NCBI GenBank assembly: GCA_017307355.1
Contig: JAFKFG010000012.1
Span: 62,001-126,000, forward strand
DNA length: 64,000 nt
Direction: 5' to 3'
Source of the DNA: Alphaproteobacteria bacterium
GTDB taxonomy: Bacteria > Pseudomonadota > Alphaproteobacteria > Micropepsales > Micropepsaceae
The position numbers and the translations under genes were made by a program. The notes beneath the pieces were generated by a model. The model was not told where the DNA came from and did no database searches. It worked only from the letters and a program-made list of their open reading frames with translations. This document shows, piece by piece, positions 1-7,470 of this stretch. Numbering within the stretch: position 1 is the stretch's first letter; every line of letters starts with the position of its first letter.

Positions 1-38
1 TCCAGATTGGACGTCCATTCGACCACTGCATGCGCCAT
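1..38 (-). CDS. hpaF: 5-carboxymethyl-2-hydroxymuconate isomerase (5' fragment, runs off left edge)
   Basis: Reading leftward from the ATG at 38, twelve codons give MAHAVVEWTSNL before the window ends. This resembles the N-terminus of the small tautomerase-fold CHM isomerases, which start M-P-H-x-V-I-E-Y-S-x-N-L. In that family the residue after Met is the catalytic Pro. Here it is Ala, which is unusual, so the call depends partly on context. The ATG shares one base with the TAA stop of the upstream LigB-type gene (TAATG), so it is translationally coupled as the fifth gene of a homoprotocatechuate operon. The expected role is isomerisation of 5-carboxymethyl-2-hydroxymuconate before decarboxylation by HpaG. 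Only 38 bases are visible. Confidence 0.6.
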   Translation of the reverse strand, partial: MAHAVVEWTSNL

Positions 39-856
39 TACGCGATCTCCATGGTGGCGACGGTGCATCCGACCGCGAAAATGGGGATCGGCGCATAGAA
101 ATGGATGGTGCCCTGGCCCCGGGCCGCGGCGGCGGCGGCGATGAAGGTGCGGATCTCGAACCCGCCCTGGCCCGCATCGCGATAGGTCTCCGCGTCAGTG
201 TAAGAGAGCATGGCGTCCTTGTCCTGCCGCACCCAGCGGTCCAGGAAATCCTTGTCCCAATCGACATTGATCATGCCGCTGTCAGGCGTGGCGGGCCAAT
301 GGGAAATCCCGCCGGTCGCGACCAAGGCGATCCGTTCCGGTACGGCATCGCAGGCGCGGCGAAGCGCTTCGCCGAACGCCCAGGCGCGCCGCAACGGCGT
401 CAAAGGCGGGCCCTGGCAGTTGATATTGCCGGGGATGATGGTGAGCCGGTTGTCGGGATCCAGAAAGTGCAGCGGCACCATGATGCCGTGGTCGAAGCGC
501 CATTCCTCTGCATAAGCGACGTCGACGCTTTGCTGCACTTCGACGATCAAGCGGCGCGACAAATCAGGATTGCCGCGAACGGTGCGGCGGGGAATGCGCA
601 GCCATTCGACATCCTCGATCGGGCCGTCATAGTTTTCCGCCATCCCCAGCGCATAGGCGGGCATGTTGTTCATGAAGAAATTGGCGAAATGCTCGGCGGC
701 GACGACGATCAGCGCGTCGGGCCGCGCGGCATGCAGGGCATCGCGCATGCCGCCGAACGCTTTGTAGAGAGGATCGCGCAGGGCCGGATCGGCCCGTTCC
801 GCCCGTCCGGTGATGCCGGGGGCATGGCTGCAGATGCCGCTGAACACCAGGCTCAT
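38..856 (-). CDS. LigB-type class III extradiol dioxygenase, catalytic (beta) subunit
   Basis: This 272-residue protein belongs to the LigB superfamily of Fe(II) ring-cleaving dioxygenases. H11 (CSHAPG), H56 (AEHFANF) and E234 (GGFEIRTF) fit the family's iron ligands, and H186 (GGISHWP) fits the catalytic histidine. It forms an ATGA overlap with the LigA-type gene before it, the usual alpha/beta pairing of protocatechuate 4,5-dioxygenase. The surrounding genes (hpaG1, hpaG2, hpaF, hpaE, hpaR) belong to homoprotocatechuate breakdown, so I infer the substrate is 3,4-dihydroxyphenylacetate, cleaved at the 2,3 bond. Protocatechuate or gallate remain possible substrates. The dioxygenase assignment is firm; the substrate is inference. 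Confidence 0.85.
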   Translation of the reverse strand: MSLVFSGICSHAPGITGRAERADPALRDPLYKAFGGMRDALHAARPDALIVVAAEHFANFFMNNMPAYALGMAENYDGPIEDVEWLRIPRRTVRGNPDLSRRLIVEVQQSVDVAYAEEWRFDHGIMVPLHFLDPDNRLTIIPGNINCQGPPLTPLRRAWAFGEALRRACDAVPERIALVATGGISHWPATPDSGMINVDWDKDFLDRWVRQDKDAMLSYTDAETYRDAGQGGFEIRTFIAAAAAARGQGTIHFYAPIPIFAVGCTVATMEIA

Positions 857-1179
857 GATCCGGCCACTTTCTCATCGACACCGGACAGCATGGCATAGAT
901 GCCGGCCCGAACCGGGCCATGCCGCTTGACGCCGTCGCGCATGCGCTGAAGATAATCGGACCATTCGATGCCGCAGAAAGCGGCGAAATGCATCAAGATC
1001 TGTCCGTTGACGCCCAGGACATAGAGCAGGCCGATATCCGGTTCGAGTACCGCGCGACGTTCCTCCTCGCTGAGCTCGAAAGGCGCGATCGCGTCCTGCG
1101 GCGCGCTTTTGAATGCCCGCTTCAACGCTTCGTCGCGGTTGAGCTGGAACAGCAATTTCGAGATCTGATAAAGGCTCAA
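853..1179 (-). CDS. LigA-type extradiol dioxygenase small (alpha) subunit
   Basis: This 108-residue, largely helical protein matches the LigA subunit of LigAB dioxygenases: an N-terminal SLYQISKLLFQLNRD segment and the central GVNGQILMHFAAFCGI stretch typical of the family. LigA caps the active site of LigB and has no metal centre of its own. The start is a TTG at 1179 that overlaps the TGA stop of the preceding FAA-hydrolase gene (TTGA). I chose it because family members start at this point and no ATG lies upstream in frame. Its ATGA overlap with the next gene implies coupled synthesis of the two subunits. Confidence 0.85.
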   Translation of the reverse strand: MSLYQISKLLFQLNRDEALKRAFKSAPQDAIAPFELSEEERRAVLEPDIGLLYVLGVNGQILMHFAAFCGIEWSDYLQRMRDGVKRHGPVRAGIYAMLSGVDEKVAGS

Positions 1180-1934
1180 GGCGCGATCTCCGCGACGAGG
1201 CGGTTGACCAACCGTCCGATGCCTTCGATCTCGCAGATCACTTCGTCACCCGCCGCGCAGAAATGCACGCCTTGCGGCGTGCCCGTCAGGATCATGTCAC
1301 CCGGAAGAAGGGTCATGGTCTGGGAAAGATAGGCGATCAGGCCCGCCACATCGAGCACCATGTCCCGGGTCGAGCCATTCTGGACTTCCTTGCCGTTCAC
1401 CAGGGCGCGGAGGCGCAAATTCTGGGGATCGGGGATATCGGCGGCATCGACGATCCAGGGGCCGAGCGGGGTGGTGGCGTCGCGGTTCTTCACCCGAAGA
1501 TTGGGGCGGTAATAATTTTCCAGATATTCGCGGATTGCATAGTCGCAGGCGATGGTATAGCCGCCGACATGTTCCAGGGCTTTGTCGGCCCCGACATGGC
1601 GCGCGGGCTTGCCGATGATGGCGACCAGTTCGCATTCCGGATGCATCTGGTTTGCGTCGGCGGGCCGGATCGTCGTGCCCCGGTGGCCCACCAGCGCGTT
1701 CATGCCCTTCAGGAAAATCAGCGGCGGCTCCTTGGCCTTGAAGCCCAGCTCCTTGACGTGATCGGCATAGTTGAGACCGAGCGCGAAGATCGATGCGCCC
1801 GGCGTGACCGGCGGCAGCCATTGTGCTTTGCTTGTGGATATTATTTCGCCATTGCCGAGGCGCAGGGCCTTGTCATCGTCGACAAGATCGGCCCAGGCGG
1901 CGGATCCTTGATAGGCGATGCGGGCGCGTTTCAT
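1176..1934 (-). CDS. hpaG2: Fumarylacetoacetate-hydrolase family isomerase/decarboxylase, HpaG C-terminal-type subunit
   Basis: This 252-residue FAH-fold enzyme has the family landmarks: ALGLNYADH, the acidic metal-binding E-x-E in HPECELVAIIGK, the second metal region GYTIACDYAIRE, and the C-terminal LLPGDMILTGTPQGV loop. With the adjoining paralogous gene it corresponds to the two halves of E. coli HpaG/HpcE, which decarboxylates 5-oxopent-3-ene-1,2,5-tricarboxylate and isomerises the product. The ATG at 1934 forms an ATGA overlap with the previous stop. A longer frame beginning at 1985 would intrude 17 codons into that gene, so I rejected it. It sits second in the minus-strand operon. Confidence 0.82.
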   Translation of the reverse strand: MKRARIAYQGSAAWADLVDDDKALRLGNGEIISTSKAQWLPPVTPGASIFALGLNYADHVKELGFKAKEPPLIFLKGMNALVGHRGTTIRPADANQMHPECELVAIIGKPARHVGADKALEHVGGYTIACDYAIREYLENYYRPNLRVKNRDATTPLGPWIVDAADIPDPQNLRLRALVNGKEVQNGSTRDMVLDVAGLIAYLSQTMTLLPGDMILTGTPQGVHFCAAGDEVICEIEGIGRLVNRLVAEIAP

Positions 1935-2569
1935 GCGGCGCCTGCCGGCCGAAAGCGCACAGCGAGCGGTGAAAGGCCGGCGCATGCGACATGCACGGTG
2001 TCGCCCAGGCCCGCGCGGGGCGCATCGTGGGGCAATCCGATCAACAAAAGATCGCCGGCCGCCAACGTCATGAAGCTGCTGATGTCGGCGATCAATGTTG
2101 CGGCGTCCCGCGCCAGTCTTTCCGGCGACCAGGCATGAGTGGCCGTGCTATTGACCGCAGTGCCGATGCTGGCGTTCAGAATTTCCGGGTCGAATGCGCC
2201 GAACTGTCCCAGCGGCAGGAAGCCGTCGCGGCAGCGCTGCCGCACCGTGGGCCGGTAGTAGCTGGATTCCGGTTCGCTGATATCCAGCGCCAGGCAGGCG
2301 CCCGCCACGCAATCGAACGCGTCGGCGCGTGCAATCTTTGTGGCGGCGCGGCCGAGCAGCAGCCCCAAAGTGGCGGCGATCTCGACGCGCGAAAGATCGG
2401 CATCCAGCACGATATCGCTGTCGCTTGATGCCAGGCAGTTGCGCGTCTTGATATAAAGAACTGGGGCCTCGGGCGGCGCCTTGTAGGGCGGCATTGCAAA
2501 ATCGCCCGCCATTTGCGCAAGCTGCGGGCGGTCGTTCAGGACAACACCATAGATGTTCCCTGCGATCAT
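1931..2569 (-). CDS. hpaG1: FAA-hydrolase family protein, HpaG N-terminal-type subunit
   Basis: This 212-residue FAH-fold protein is more divergent than its neighbour. It keeps the DISEPESSYYRPTVRQRC segment, where the acidic metal ligands would lie, and the LAAGDLLLIGLPHDAP loop near the C-terminus. It is the first gene of the minus-strand operon and corresponds to the N-terminal half of the fused HpaG of enterobacteria. The two halves are separate genes here, an arrangement also known elsewhere. A perfect palindrome at 2601-2616 lies 32 bp upstream of its ATG, in the spacer it shares with the divergent hpaR. Its reaction is inferred from the pairing; the family is clear. Confidence 0.72.
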   Translation of the reverse strand: MIAGNIYGVVLNDRPQLAQMAGDFAMPPYKAPPEAPVLYIKTRNCLASSDSDIVLDADLSRVEIAATLGLLLGRAATKIARADAFDCVAGACLALDISEPESSYYRPTVRQRCRDGFLPLGQFGAFDPEILNASIGTAVNSTATHAWSPERLARDAATLIADISSFMTLAAGDLLLIGLPHDAPRAGLGDTVHVACAGLSPLAVRFRPAGAA

Positions 2570-2600
2570 CCGTTGCCACCTTCCCCCAGCTTGGGCATAT

Positions 2601-2616
2601 ATTTAACACGTTAAAT
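2601..2616. promoter_or_regulatory. Candidate HpaR operator in the hpaG1/hpaR divergent spacer
   Basis: ATTTAACACGTTAAAT is a perfect inverted repeat (7-bp arms around AC) in the 62-bp spacer between divergent hpaG1 and hpaR. Its GTTAA arms reappear in the two palindromes upstream of hpaE and the Rieske oxygenase gene. MarR-type HpaR proteins repress divergent promoters, so this is most likely the autoregulatory operator. Confidence 0.65.
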
Positions 2617-2631
2617 AGAAAAAGTGATCCC

Positions 2632-3108
2632 TTGAGCCGAAGAATCCGCGAATCCTCCAAGCCGGAAAGGGCAAGAAAGTTGCTGCCTTACCGGCAATCC
2701 CTGGCCGGCACCTTGCTGGCGGCCCGCGAAGCGGTGATGGCGCCGATCCGCCCCATGCTGAACGAAGCGGGTGTGACCGAGCAGCAATGGCGCGTGTTGC
2801 GCGTGCTGGAGGGGGCAGGTCCGATGGATTTGAAGAGCCTGGCGGAGTCCGCGCTTCTGTTTGGGCCCAGCCTGTCGCGGATCATCAAGGATCTGGCCGA
2901 CCGCGGCCTGGTGCTGCGCAAGGACAATCCCAAGGACGGCCGCGGCTCCATCGTCTCGGTGACCGCGCCGGGTCGCGCGTTGATCCAGGGGACTGCGCGC
3001 CGCACCGTGCGCCAACTGGACAGCTATGCGCTCAAGTTCGGAGACGAGCGGCTGAAAAAGCTGATCGCCGAACTTCAGGCGTTCACCGGCGCCATCCGCG
3101 AGGACTGA
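2632..3108 (+). CDS. hpaR: MarR-family repressor of homoprotocatechuate degradation
   Basis: From the TTG at 2632 this is a 158-residue winged-helix MarR protein. The core LAGTLLAAREAVMAPIRPML, then TEQQWRVLRVLEGAGPMDL, matches the HpaR subfamily, whose hallmark is an AREA-x-M stretch followed by TEQQWR. The recognition helix region (SLSRIIKDLADRGLVLRKDN) and the wing (DGRGSIVSVT) are intact. The frame is open further upstream, but that part would cross the palindromic operator and the hpaG1 start region. TTG at 2632 or TTG at 2680 (preceded by GGAAAGG) are the plausible starts. HpaR normally represses the meta-cleavage operon and is released by 4-hydroxyphenylacetate or homoprotocatechuate. 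It is transcribed away from hpaG1 and converges with hpaE. Confidence 0.85.
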   Translation: MSRRIRESSKPERARKLLPYRQSLAGTLLAAREAVMAPIRPMLNEAGVTEQQWRVLRVLEGAGPMDLKSLAESALLFGPSLSRIIKDLADRGLVLRKDNPKDGRGSIVSVTAPGRALIQGTARRTVRQLDSYALKFGDERLKKLIAELQAFTGAIRED

Positions 3109-3110
3109 GC

Positions 3111-4610
3111 TCACGCGCCCAGGCGCTGGATCTTGTGGCCGCCGCGCGCCAGGGCGACATTTTTCGTTTCCATATAGAAATCGAAGCTCCAGTCGCCGCC
3201 GTCGCGCCCGATGCCGCTGGCTTTGGTGCCACCGAACGGCGTGGGCAGGTGCCGGACATTCTCGCTATTGACCCAGACCATGCCGGCTTCCAGCGCGTCG
3301 GACACGCGCAAGGCCCGGCCGACATCGCCGGTCCACAGATAGGCGGCGAGCCCATAGACGACATCGTTGGCCTTGGCGATGGCGTCGGCTTCGTCGGTGA
3401 AGGGAATGACCGTCAGGACCGGGCCGAAAATCTCTTCCTTGGCGATGCGCATCGATTGACTGGCGCCGGTGAACAAAGTGGGCTGAACGAAATAACCCTT
3501 GCCCGCCATCGCTTCGCCGCCGACCGCGATGGCGGCACCGTCGGCGCGCGCGATGTCCATGTATCCCAGCACCTTGGAACAATGCCGGGGATGGATCAGG
3601 GGGCCGACTTCCGTGGCCGGGTCGAAGGGATCGCCCACCTTCAGGTTGCGCGCCCGCGCCGCCAGCCTTTCCACGAAACGGTCATGGATCGATGCCTGGA
3701 CCAGGACGCGAGAAGACGAGGTGCAGCGTTCGCCGTTGAGCGAATAGATCATGAAGATCGCCGCATCCAGCGCCCGCTCGAAATCGGCATCGTCGAATAC
3801 GATGACGGGGTTTTTTCCGCCCAGCTCGAAATGCACCCGCTTCAGCGTGTCGGCACCTTGGCGCATGATCGCCGAGCCGGTCTTGGATTCGCCGACAAAG
3901 GCGACGGCCTTGATGTCGGGATGCTCGGTGAGGCGCTTGCCCGTGGTTTCGCCCAACCCATTGACTGAATTGAAAACTCCGTCGGGAAGGCCCGCCGCTT
4001 GCGCGATCTCGACCAGAAGGCGGGCGGAATAGGGCGCCCATTCCGCGGGCTTGTGGACCACGGTGCAGCCTGCCGCCAGAGCTGGCGCGATCTTCCAGGT
4101 CGACAGCATGAAAGGCGTGTTCCAGGGCGTGATCACCGCCACCGGGCCGATCGGCGCGCGGGTGGTGTAGTTCAAATGGTCCGGTGTGGGGAGCGTCTGG
4201 CCGTCATTGGCCATTGGCGCCCGGTCGGCGAAGAAACGGAAATTCTCCGCTCCCCGGATGGCGGCCTTCGACATGAAGCGCCAGCACTGGCCCGCGTCCA
4301 GGCATTCCACGGCGGCGATTTCCTCGGCCCGTGCTTCGATGATGTCGGCGATCTTGTGCAGGACGGCCTTGCGCTTGTCGCCGGAGGTGGCGGCCCATTT
4401 CGGAAAGGCCGCCTTGGCGGCGGCGACCGCGGTTCCCAGTTCGGCTTCGGTGGCGTCGCAGACCGTGCCGATGATCTCGCCGCTGGCGGGCTCGGTCACC
4501 GCAAAGCCTTCGCCGGCGCCTAAGAGTGAGCGGCCGTTCACGAAATGGCCCAGAGGCGACGGCATCTGCCCGATGGCGGCCAAGGCCGCGGCGCGGCGCG
4601 CATTCGTCAT
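3111..4610 (-). CDS. hpaE: 5-carboxymethyl-2-hydroxymuconate semialdehyde dehydrogenase
   Basis: This is a full-length 499-residue NAD-dependent aldehyde dehydrogenase. E262 (FELGGKNP) is the general base and C296 (NGERCTSSS) the nucleophile; TPWNTPFMLSTWK and FVGESKTG form the cofactor site. The C-terminal FGGTKASGIGRDGGDWSFDF stretch is characteristic of HpaE. It oxidises the semialdehyde made by extradiol cleavage of homoprotocatechuate to 5-carboxymethyl-2-hydroxymuconate. It converges with hpaR, the two stops being 2 bp apart, and is transcribed as its own unit from the operator-bearing region at 4611-4842, separate from the hpaG operon. The neighbourhood supports the specific assignment over a generic ALDH. 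Confidence 0.88.
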   Translation of the reverse strand: MTNARRAAALAAIGQMPSPLGHFVNGRSLLGAGEGFAVTEPASGEIIGTVCDATEAELGTAVAAAKAAFPKWAATSGDKRKAVLHKIADIIEARAEEIAAVECLDAGQCWRFMSKAAIRGAENFRFFADRAPMANDGQTLPTPDHLNYTTRAPIGPVAVITPWNTPFMLSTWKIAPALAAGCTVVHKPAEWAPYSARLLVEIAQAAGLPDGVFNSVNGLGETTGKRLTEHPDIKAVAFVGESKTGSAIMRQGADTLKRVHFELGGKNPVIVFDDADFERALDAAIFMIYSLNGERCTSSSRVLVQASIHDRFVERLAARARNLKVGDPFDPATEVGPLIHPRHCSKVLGYMDIARADGAAIAVGGEAMAGKGYFVQPTLFTGASQSMRIAKEEIFGPVLTVIPFTDEADAIAKANDVVYGLAAYLWTGDVGRALRVSDALEAGMVWVNSENVRHLPTPFGGTKASGIGRDGGDWSFDFYMETKNVALARGGHKIQRLGA

Positions 4611-4642
4611 GGTGGGATCTCCTTACGAAGAGGCGATGATAA

Positions 4643-4654
4643 TAAACATGTTAA
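4643..4654. promoter_or_regulatory. Candidate HpaR operator upstream of hpaE
   Basis: TAAACATGTTAA is an imperfect palindrome with a perfect AACATGTT core. It lies 33-44 bp upstream of the hpaE ATG, where a bound repressor would block the promoter, and its arms match the sites at 2601 and 4705. Confidence 0.55.
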
Positions 4655-4704
4655 GTAATACAAGCGAGTGCGAATTCATGCCGCCCGGGCTTGCCAGAGA
4701 AAGA

Positions 4705-4714
4705 TAACATGTTA
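4705..4714. promoter_or_regulatory. Candidate HpaR operator in the hpaE/Rieske divergent spacer
   Basis: TAACATGTTA is a perfect palindrome in an AT-rich patch (GATAACATGTTAAATTAA) within the 232-bp spacer between hpaE and the divergent Rieske gene. It is about 62 bp from the site at 4643 (centre to centre), close to six helical turns, and about 130 bp from the Rieske start. Its position would allow control of both promoters. Confidence 0.55.
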
Positions 4715-4842
4715 AATTAATCTGCGGTATCGAAAGTCGGCATTTCCGGAATTTGCCGCATCTGCGAAAGGGCCCTCTGTCGGGCAGTCCTTTCGCCGGA
4801 CTATGATGCCAGCCAGACCGGCAACGCGTGGGGAGGAATGGC

Positions 4843-6027
4843 ATGCTTCATCAATCCACCGCTTATGGCCGCAAGCCGCCAACCTCTTTTGAGGAATTGA
4901 CGCGCGTGGGCGCGGGCACGCCGATGGGCGAATTGCTGCGCCGCTACTGGCATCCCGTGGGGCTTGCCGCCGATGCCAACGAAACCCCGCGTCCGGTCCG
5001 GGTACTGGGCGAGGATCTTATTCTGTTTCGCGACAAGAAGGGCCGTCCCGGCCTCCTGCATCACCGCTGCGCCCATCGCGGCGCATCGCTTTATTACGGG
5101 CGGGTGGAGGAGGAGGGCATCCGCTGCTGCTACCATGGCTGGATGTTTGCGGTGGATGGGGCTTGCGTCGATCAGCCCTGCGAGCCGGACCATGGGGCGG
5201 CAACCCGCAAGAATATCCGCCAGCCTTATTATGTGGTGCAGGAGCGTTACGGCCTGATCTTTGCCTATATGGGCCCGCCCGACAAACAGCCGGTCCTGCC
5301 GCGCTATAATATTCTGGAAGAACTGGGCCCCGGTGAGTTTCTCGAAGCCGACGGCAGCAGCATCGGCAGCGGCGGCGCCGCCATCGTGCCCTGCAATTGG
5401 CTGCAGCATTTTGAGAATGTGATGGACCCGTTCCATGTTCCCATCCTGCATGGCGCCTTCAGCGGCAATCAATTCGTGGCCAAGATGTCGGTGATGCCGA
5501 AAGTGAAATTCGACTATACGGATCGTGGCGTCCGCTCCGTGCAGTTGCGCGAGATCGAAGCCGGCATCCATCGGCGCATCACCGAAGCGGTGCTTCCCAC
5601 CATCCGGGCCGTGGCCAGTCCCCGTGCCGAAGGCGAGGGTTCGTGCAGCCTCTTAGGCTGGGTGCTCCCGATCGACGATACCAGCTTTCGCATCTATTCG
5701 GCGGGCAGGGTCACCGAGGCGGGCGCGCTGTCCAAGATCCGCTCGCATTTCAACGGCAAGCTCTGGCATGAGTTGAGCGAGGAAGAGCACCGCAAATATC
5801 CCGGCGATTTCGAAGCCCAGGTCAGCCAGGGCCCGATCACGCTGCATTCGGACGAACATCTGGCATCCACCGACATGGGCGTGTCGAAGCTGCGGCATGT
5901 GTTCCGCCGCCAGCTCGAGGCCATTGCCGCGGGCAGGGATCCGATGGGCGTGAATTTCGATGCGGACAAGGATCTGGTTCGCCTCGAAGCCGGCACCAGC
6001 CTGGACGCGAAAGTATCGCAGTCATGA
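4843..6027 (+). CDS. Rieske non-heme iron aromatic ring-hydroxylating oxygenase, alpha subunit
   Basis: This 394-residue oxygenase has an N-terminal Rieske [2Fe-2S] domain (C76-A-H78, then C95-C-Y-H98) and a C-terminal mononuclear iron domain with N185 and the D195-P-F-H198-x4-H203 facial triad region. Length and the RRYWHPVGLA opening resemble phthalate/vanillate-type single-component oxygenases. The ATG at 4843 follows GGGAGG at the right distance. No ferredoxin or reductase gene is nearby, so electrons must come from elsewhere. It heads a coupled plus-strand unit (ATGA overlap with the next gene) and shares the operator region with hpaE. I infer that it makes or feeds a phenolic ring substrate into the homoprotocatechuate route; the substrate itself cannot be read from the sequence. 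Confidence 0.82.
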   Translation: MLHQSTAYGRKPPTSFEELTRVGAGTPMGELLRRYWHPVGLAADANETPRPVRVLGEDLILFRDKKGRPGLLHHRCAHRGASLYYGRVEEEGIRCCYHGWMFAVDGACVDQPCEPDHGAATRKNIRQPYYVVQERYGLIFAYMGPPDKQPVLPRYNILEELGPGEFLEADGSSIGSGGAAIVPCNWLQHFENVMDPFHVPILHGAFSGNQFVAKMSVMPKVKFDYTDRGVRSVQLREIEAGIHRRITEAVLPTIRAVASPRAEGEGSCSLLGWVLPIDDTSFRIYSAGRVTEAGALSKIRSHFNGKLWHELSEEEHRKYPGDFEAQVSQGPITLHSDEHLASTDMGVSKLRHVFRRQLEAIAAGRDPMGVNFDADKDLVRLEAGTSLDAKVSQS

Positions 6028-7454
6028 GCGAAGGGCGGGGGCGGCAGAACTACATCGACGGCGTGTGGCAGGCTTCGGCGTCGCCGGCAGCGATCCCGGT
6101 GGTGAATCCGGCCACCGAACTTGTCATCGCCGAAGCGGTCGCAAGCTCCGAAGCCGATGCGGCGCGCGCGGCATCGGCGGCACGCAAGGCGTTCGACCGC
6201 TGGTCGCAAACTCCCGTGGCGGAGCGCATCGCGCTGCTGGAACGGGTACGTGCCGGCATCGAAGCCCGCGCCGACGAGTTGGCCGGTCTGATCACGGCAG
6301 AGATGGGCTGCCCCATCGGCTTTTCCCGCGCCGCGCAGATCGGCCTGGCGGTGGGCGACATCCGCGCCACTTTGGCCGTGGCGGCGGAATTGGATGATCG
6401 CGTACTCGGCCGCTCCATCGTGCAGAACGATCCGGTGGGCGTGGTGGTGGCGATTACGCCCTGGAATTTTCCCTTGCATCAGATCCTGGCCAAGATCGCC
6501 CCGGCGCTGGCCGCCGGTTGCACCGTGGTTCTGAAGCCCAGCGAAGTGACGCCGCTGGATGCCGTGATCCTGGCGGAAATATTCCATGCCGCGGGAACAC
6601 CTCCCGGCGTGTTCAACATGGTTCTGGGTGGCCGCGAAACCGGCGCCGCACTGGTGGCGCGGCCGGAAGTGGACATGGTTTCCTTCACCGGCTCGACCCG
6701 CGGCGGCCGGGCAGTGGCGGAAATCGCGGGCCGCGAGTTGAAAAAGGCGGCGCTGGAACTGGGCGGAAAATCCGCCAACATCATTCTGGACGATGCCGAT
6801 CTGGAAAAAGTCATTCCGGCGGCCCTGGGCCAGTCTTTCATCAATTCCGGCCAGGTCTGCGCGGCCCTGTCGCGGCTGATCGTGCCGGAGTCCCGGCGGG
6901 CCGAGGTGGAAGCGATTGCGGTCGAGGCCGCAAAGAGTTGGACCTTGGGCGATCCCACCGATCCGGCCAACCGCCTGGGTCCGTTGGCCAACCGTGCGCA
7001 GCAGGAAAAAGTCCGCCAGGCGATCGGCGGCGCGATGCAGGAAGGTGCAACGCTCCTTTGTGGTGGACCGGACCAGCCGGCGGGTTTGCCCAAAGGTGCT
7101 TATGTGTCGCCCACCATCCTTTCCCATGTCACCCGGGCGATGGCGATTTTCCGGGAGGAGACGTTCGGGCCGGTGTTGTCGGTGATCGGTTATGCCGACG
7201 AAAGGGATGCCATCTGGATCGCCAATGACAGCCAGTATGGTCTGTCTGGAGGAGTCTGGTCGGAAAGTCTGGAGCGCGCGGAAGGCGTGGCGCGGCAGAT
7301 GCGGACGGGGCAGGTGATCCTCAACGGCGCGTCGCTGGATCTGGCGGCCCCGTTCGGCGGCGTCAAGCAGTCGGGTCTCGGCCGCGAGAATGGCCGCTAC
7401 GGCTTGGAAGAATATTGTTCGCCCAAGGCTATAACCCGTCCGATACGCGCGTGA
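6024..7454 (+). CDS. Aldehyde dehydrogenase family protein
   Basis: This 476-residue NAD(P)-dependent aldehyde dehydrogenase has E245 (LELGGKS) as general base and C279 (SGQVCAAL) as nucleophile. TPWNFP, FTGSTRGG and the C-terminal FGGVKQSGLGREN motifs are intact. It resembles the broad benzaldehyde/phenylacetaldehyde-type branch more than HpaE. The ATG overlaps the Rieske gene stop (ATGA), and a ThDP-dependent enzyme follows after 16 bp. An aldehyde dehydrogenase beside a 2-oxoacid decarboxylase-like enzyme suggests 2-oxoacid to aldehyde to acid, for example an arylpyruvate to an arylacetate. That pathway role is inference. Confidence 0.8.
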   Translation: MSEGRGRQNYIDGVWQASASPAAIPVVNPATELVIAEAVASSEADAARAASAARKAFDRWSQTPVAERIALLERVRAGIEARADELAGLITAEMGCPIGFSRAAQIGLAVGDIRATLAVAAELDDRVLGRSIVQNDPVGVVVAITPWNFPLHQILAKIAPALAAGCTVVLKPSEVTPLDAVILAEIFHAAGTPPGVFNMVLGGRETGAALVARPEVDMVSFTGSTRGGRAVAEIAGRELKKAALELGGKSANIILDDADLEKVIPAALGQSFINSGQVCAALSRLIVPESRRAEVEAIAVEAAKSWTLGDPTDPANRLGPLANRAQQEKVRQAIGGAMQEGATLLCGGPDQPAGLPKGAYVSPTILSHVTRAMAIFREETFGPVLSVIGYADERDAIWIANDSQYGLSGGVWSESLERAEGVARQMRTGQVILNGASLDLAAPFGGVKQSGLGRENGRYGLEEYCSPKAITRPIRA

Positions 7455-7470
7455 CGATAAAGGAACAGGC

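Noticed and set aside
1176..2569. Treating the two FAA-hydrolase genes as fumarylacetoacetate hydrolases of tyrosine degradation
   Set aside because: They are shorter, paired, and lie in an hpa operon, while a proper FAH lies in the homogentisate operon at 39763.
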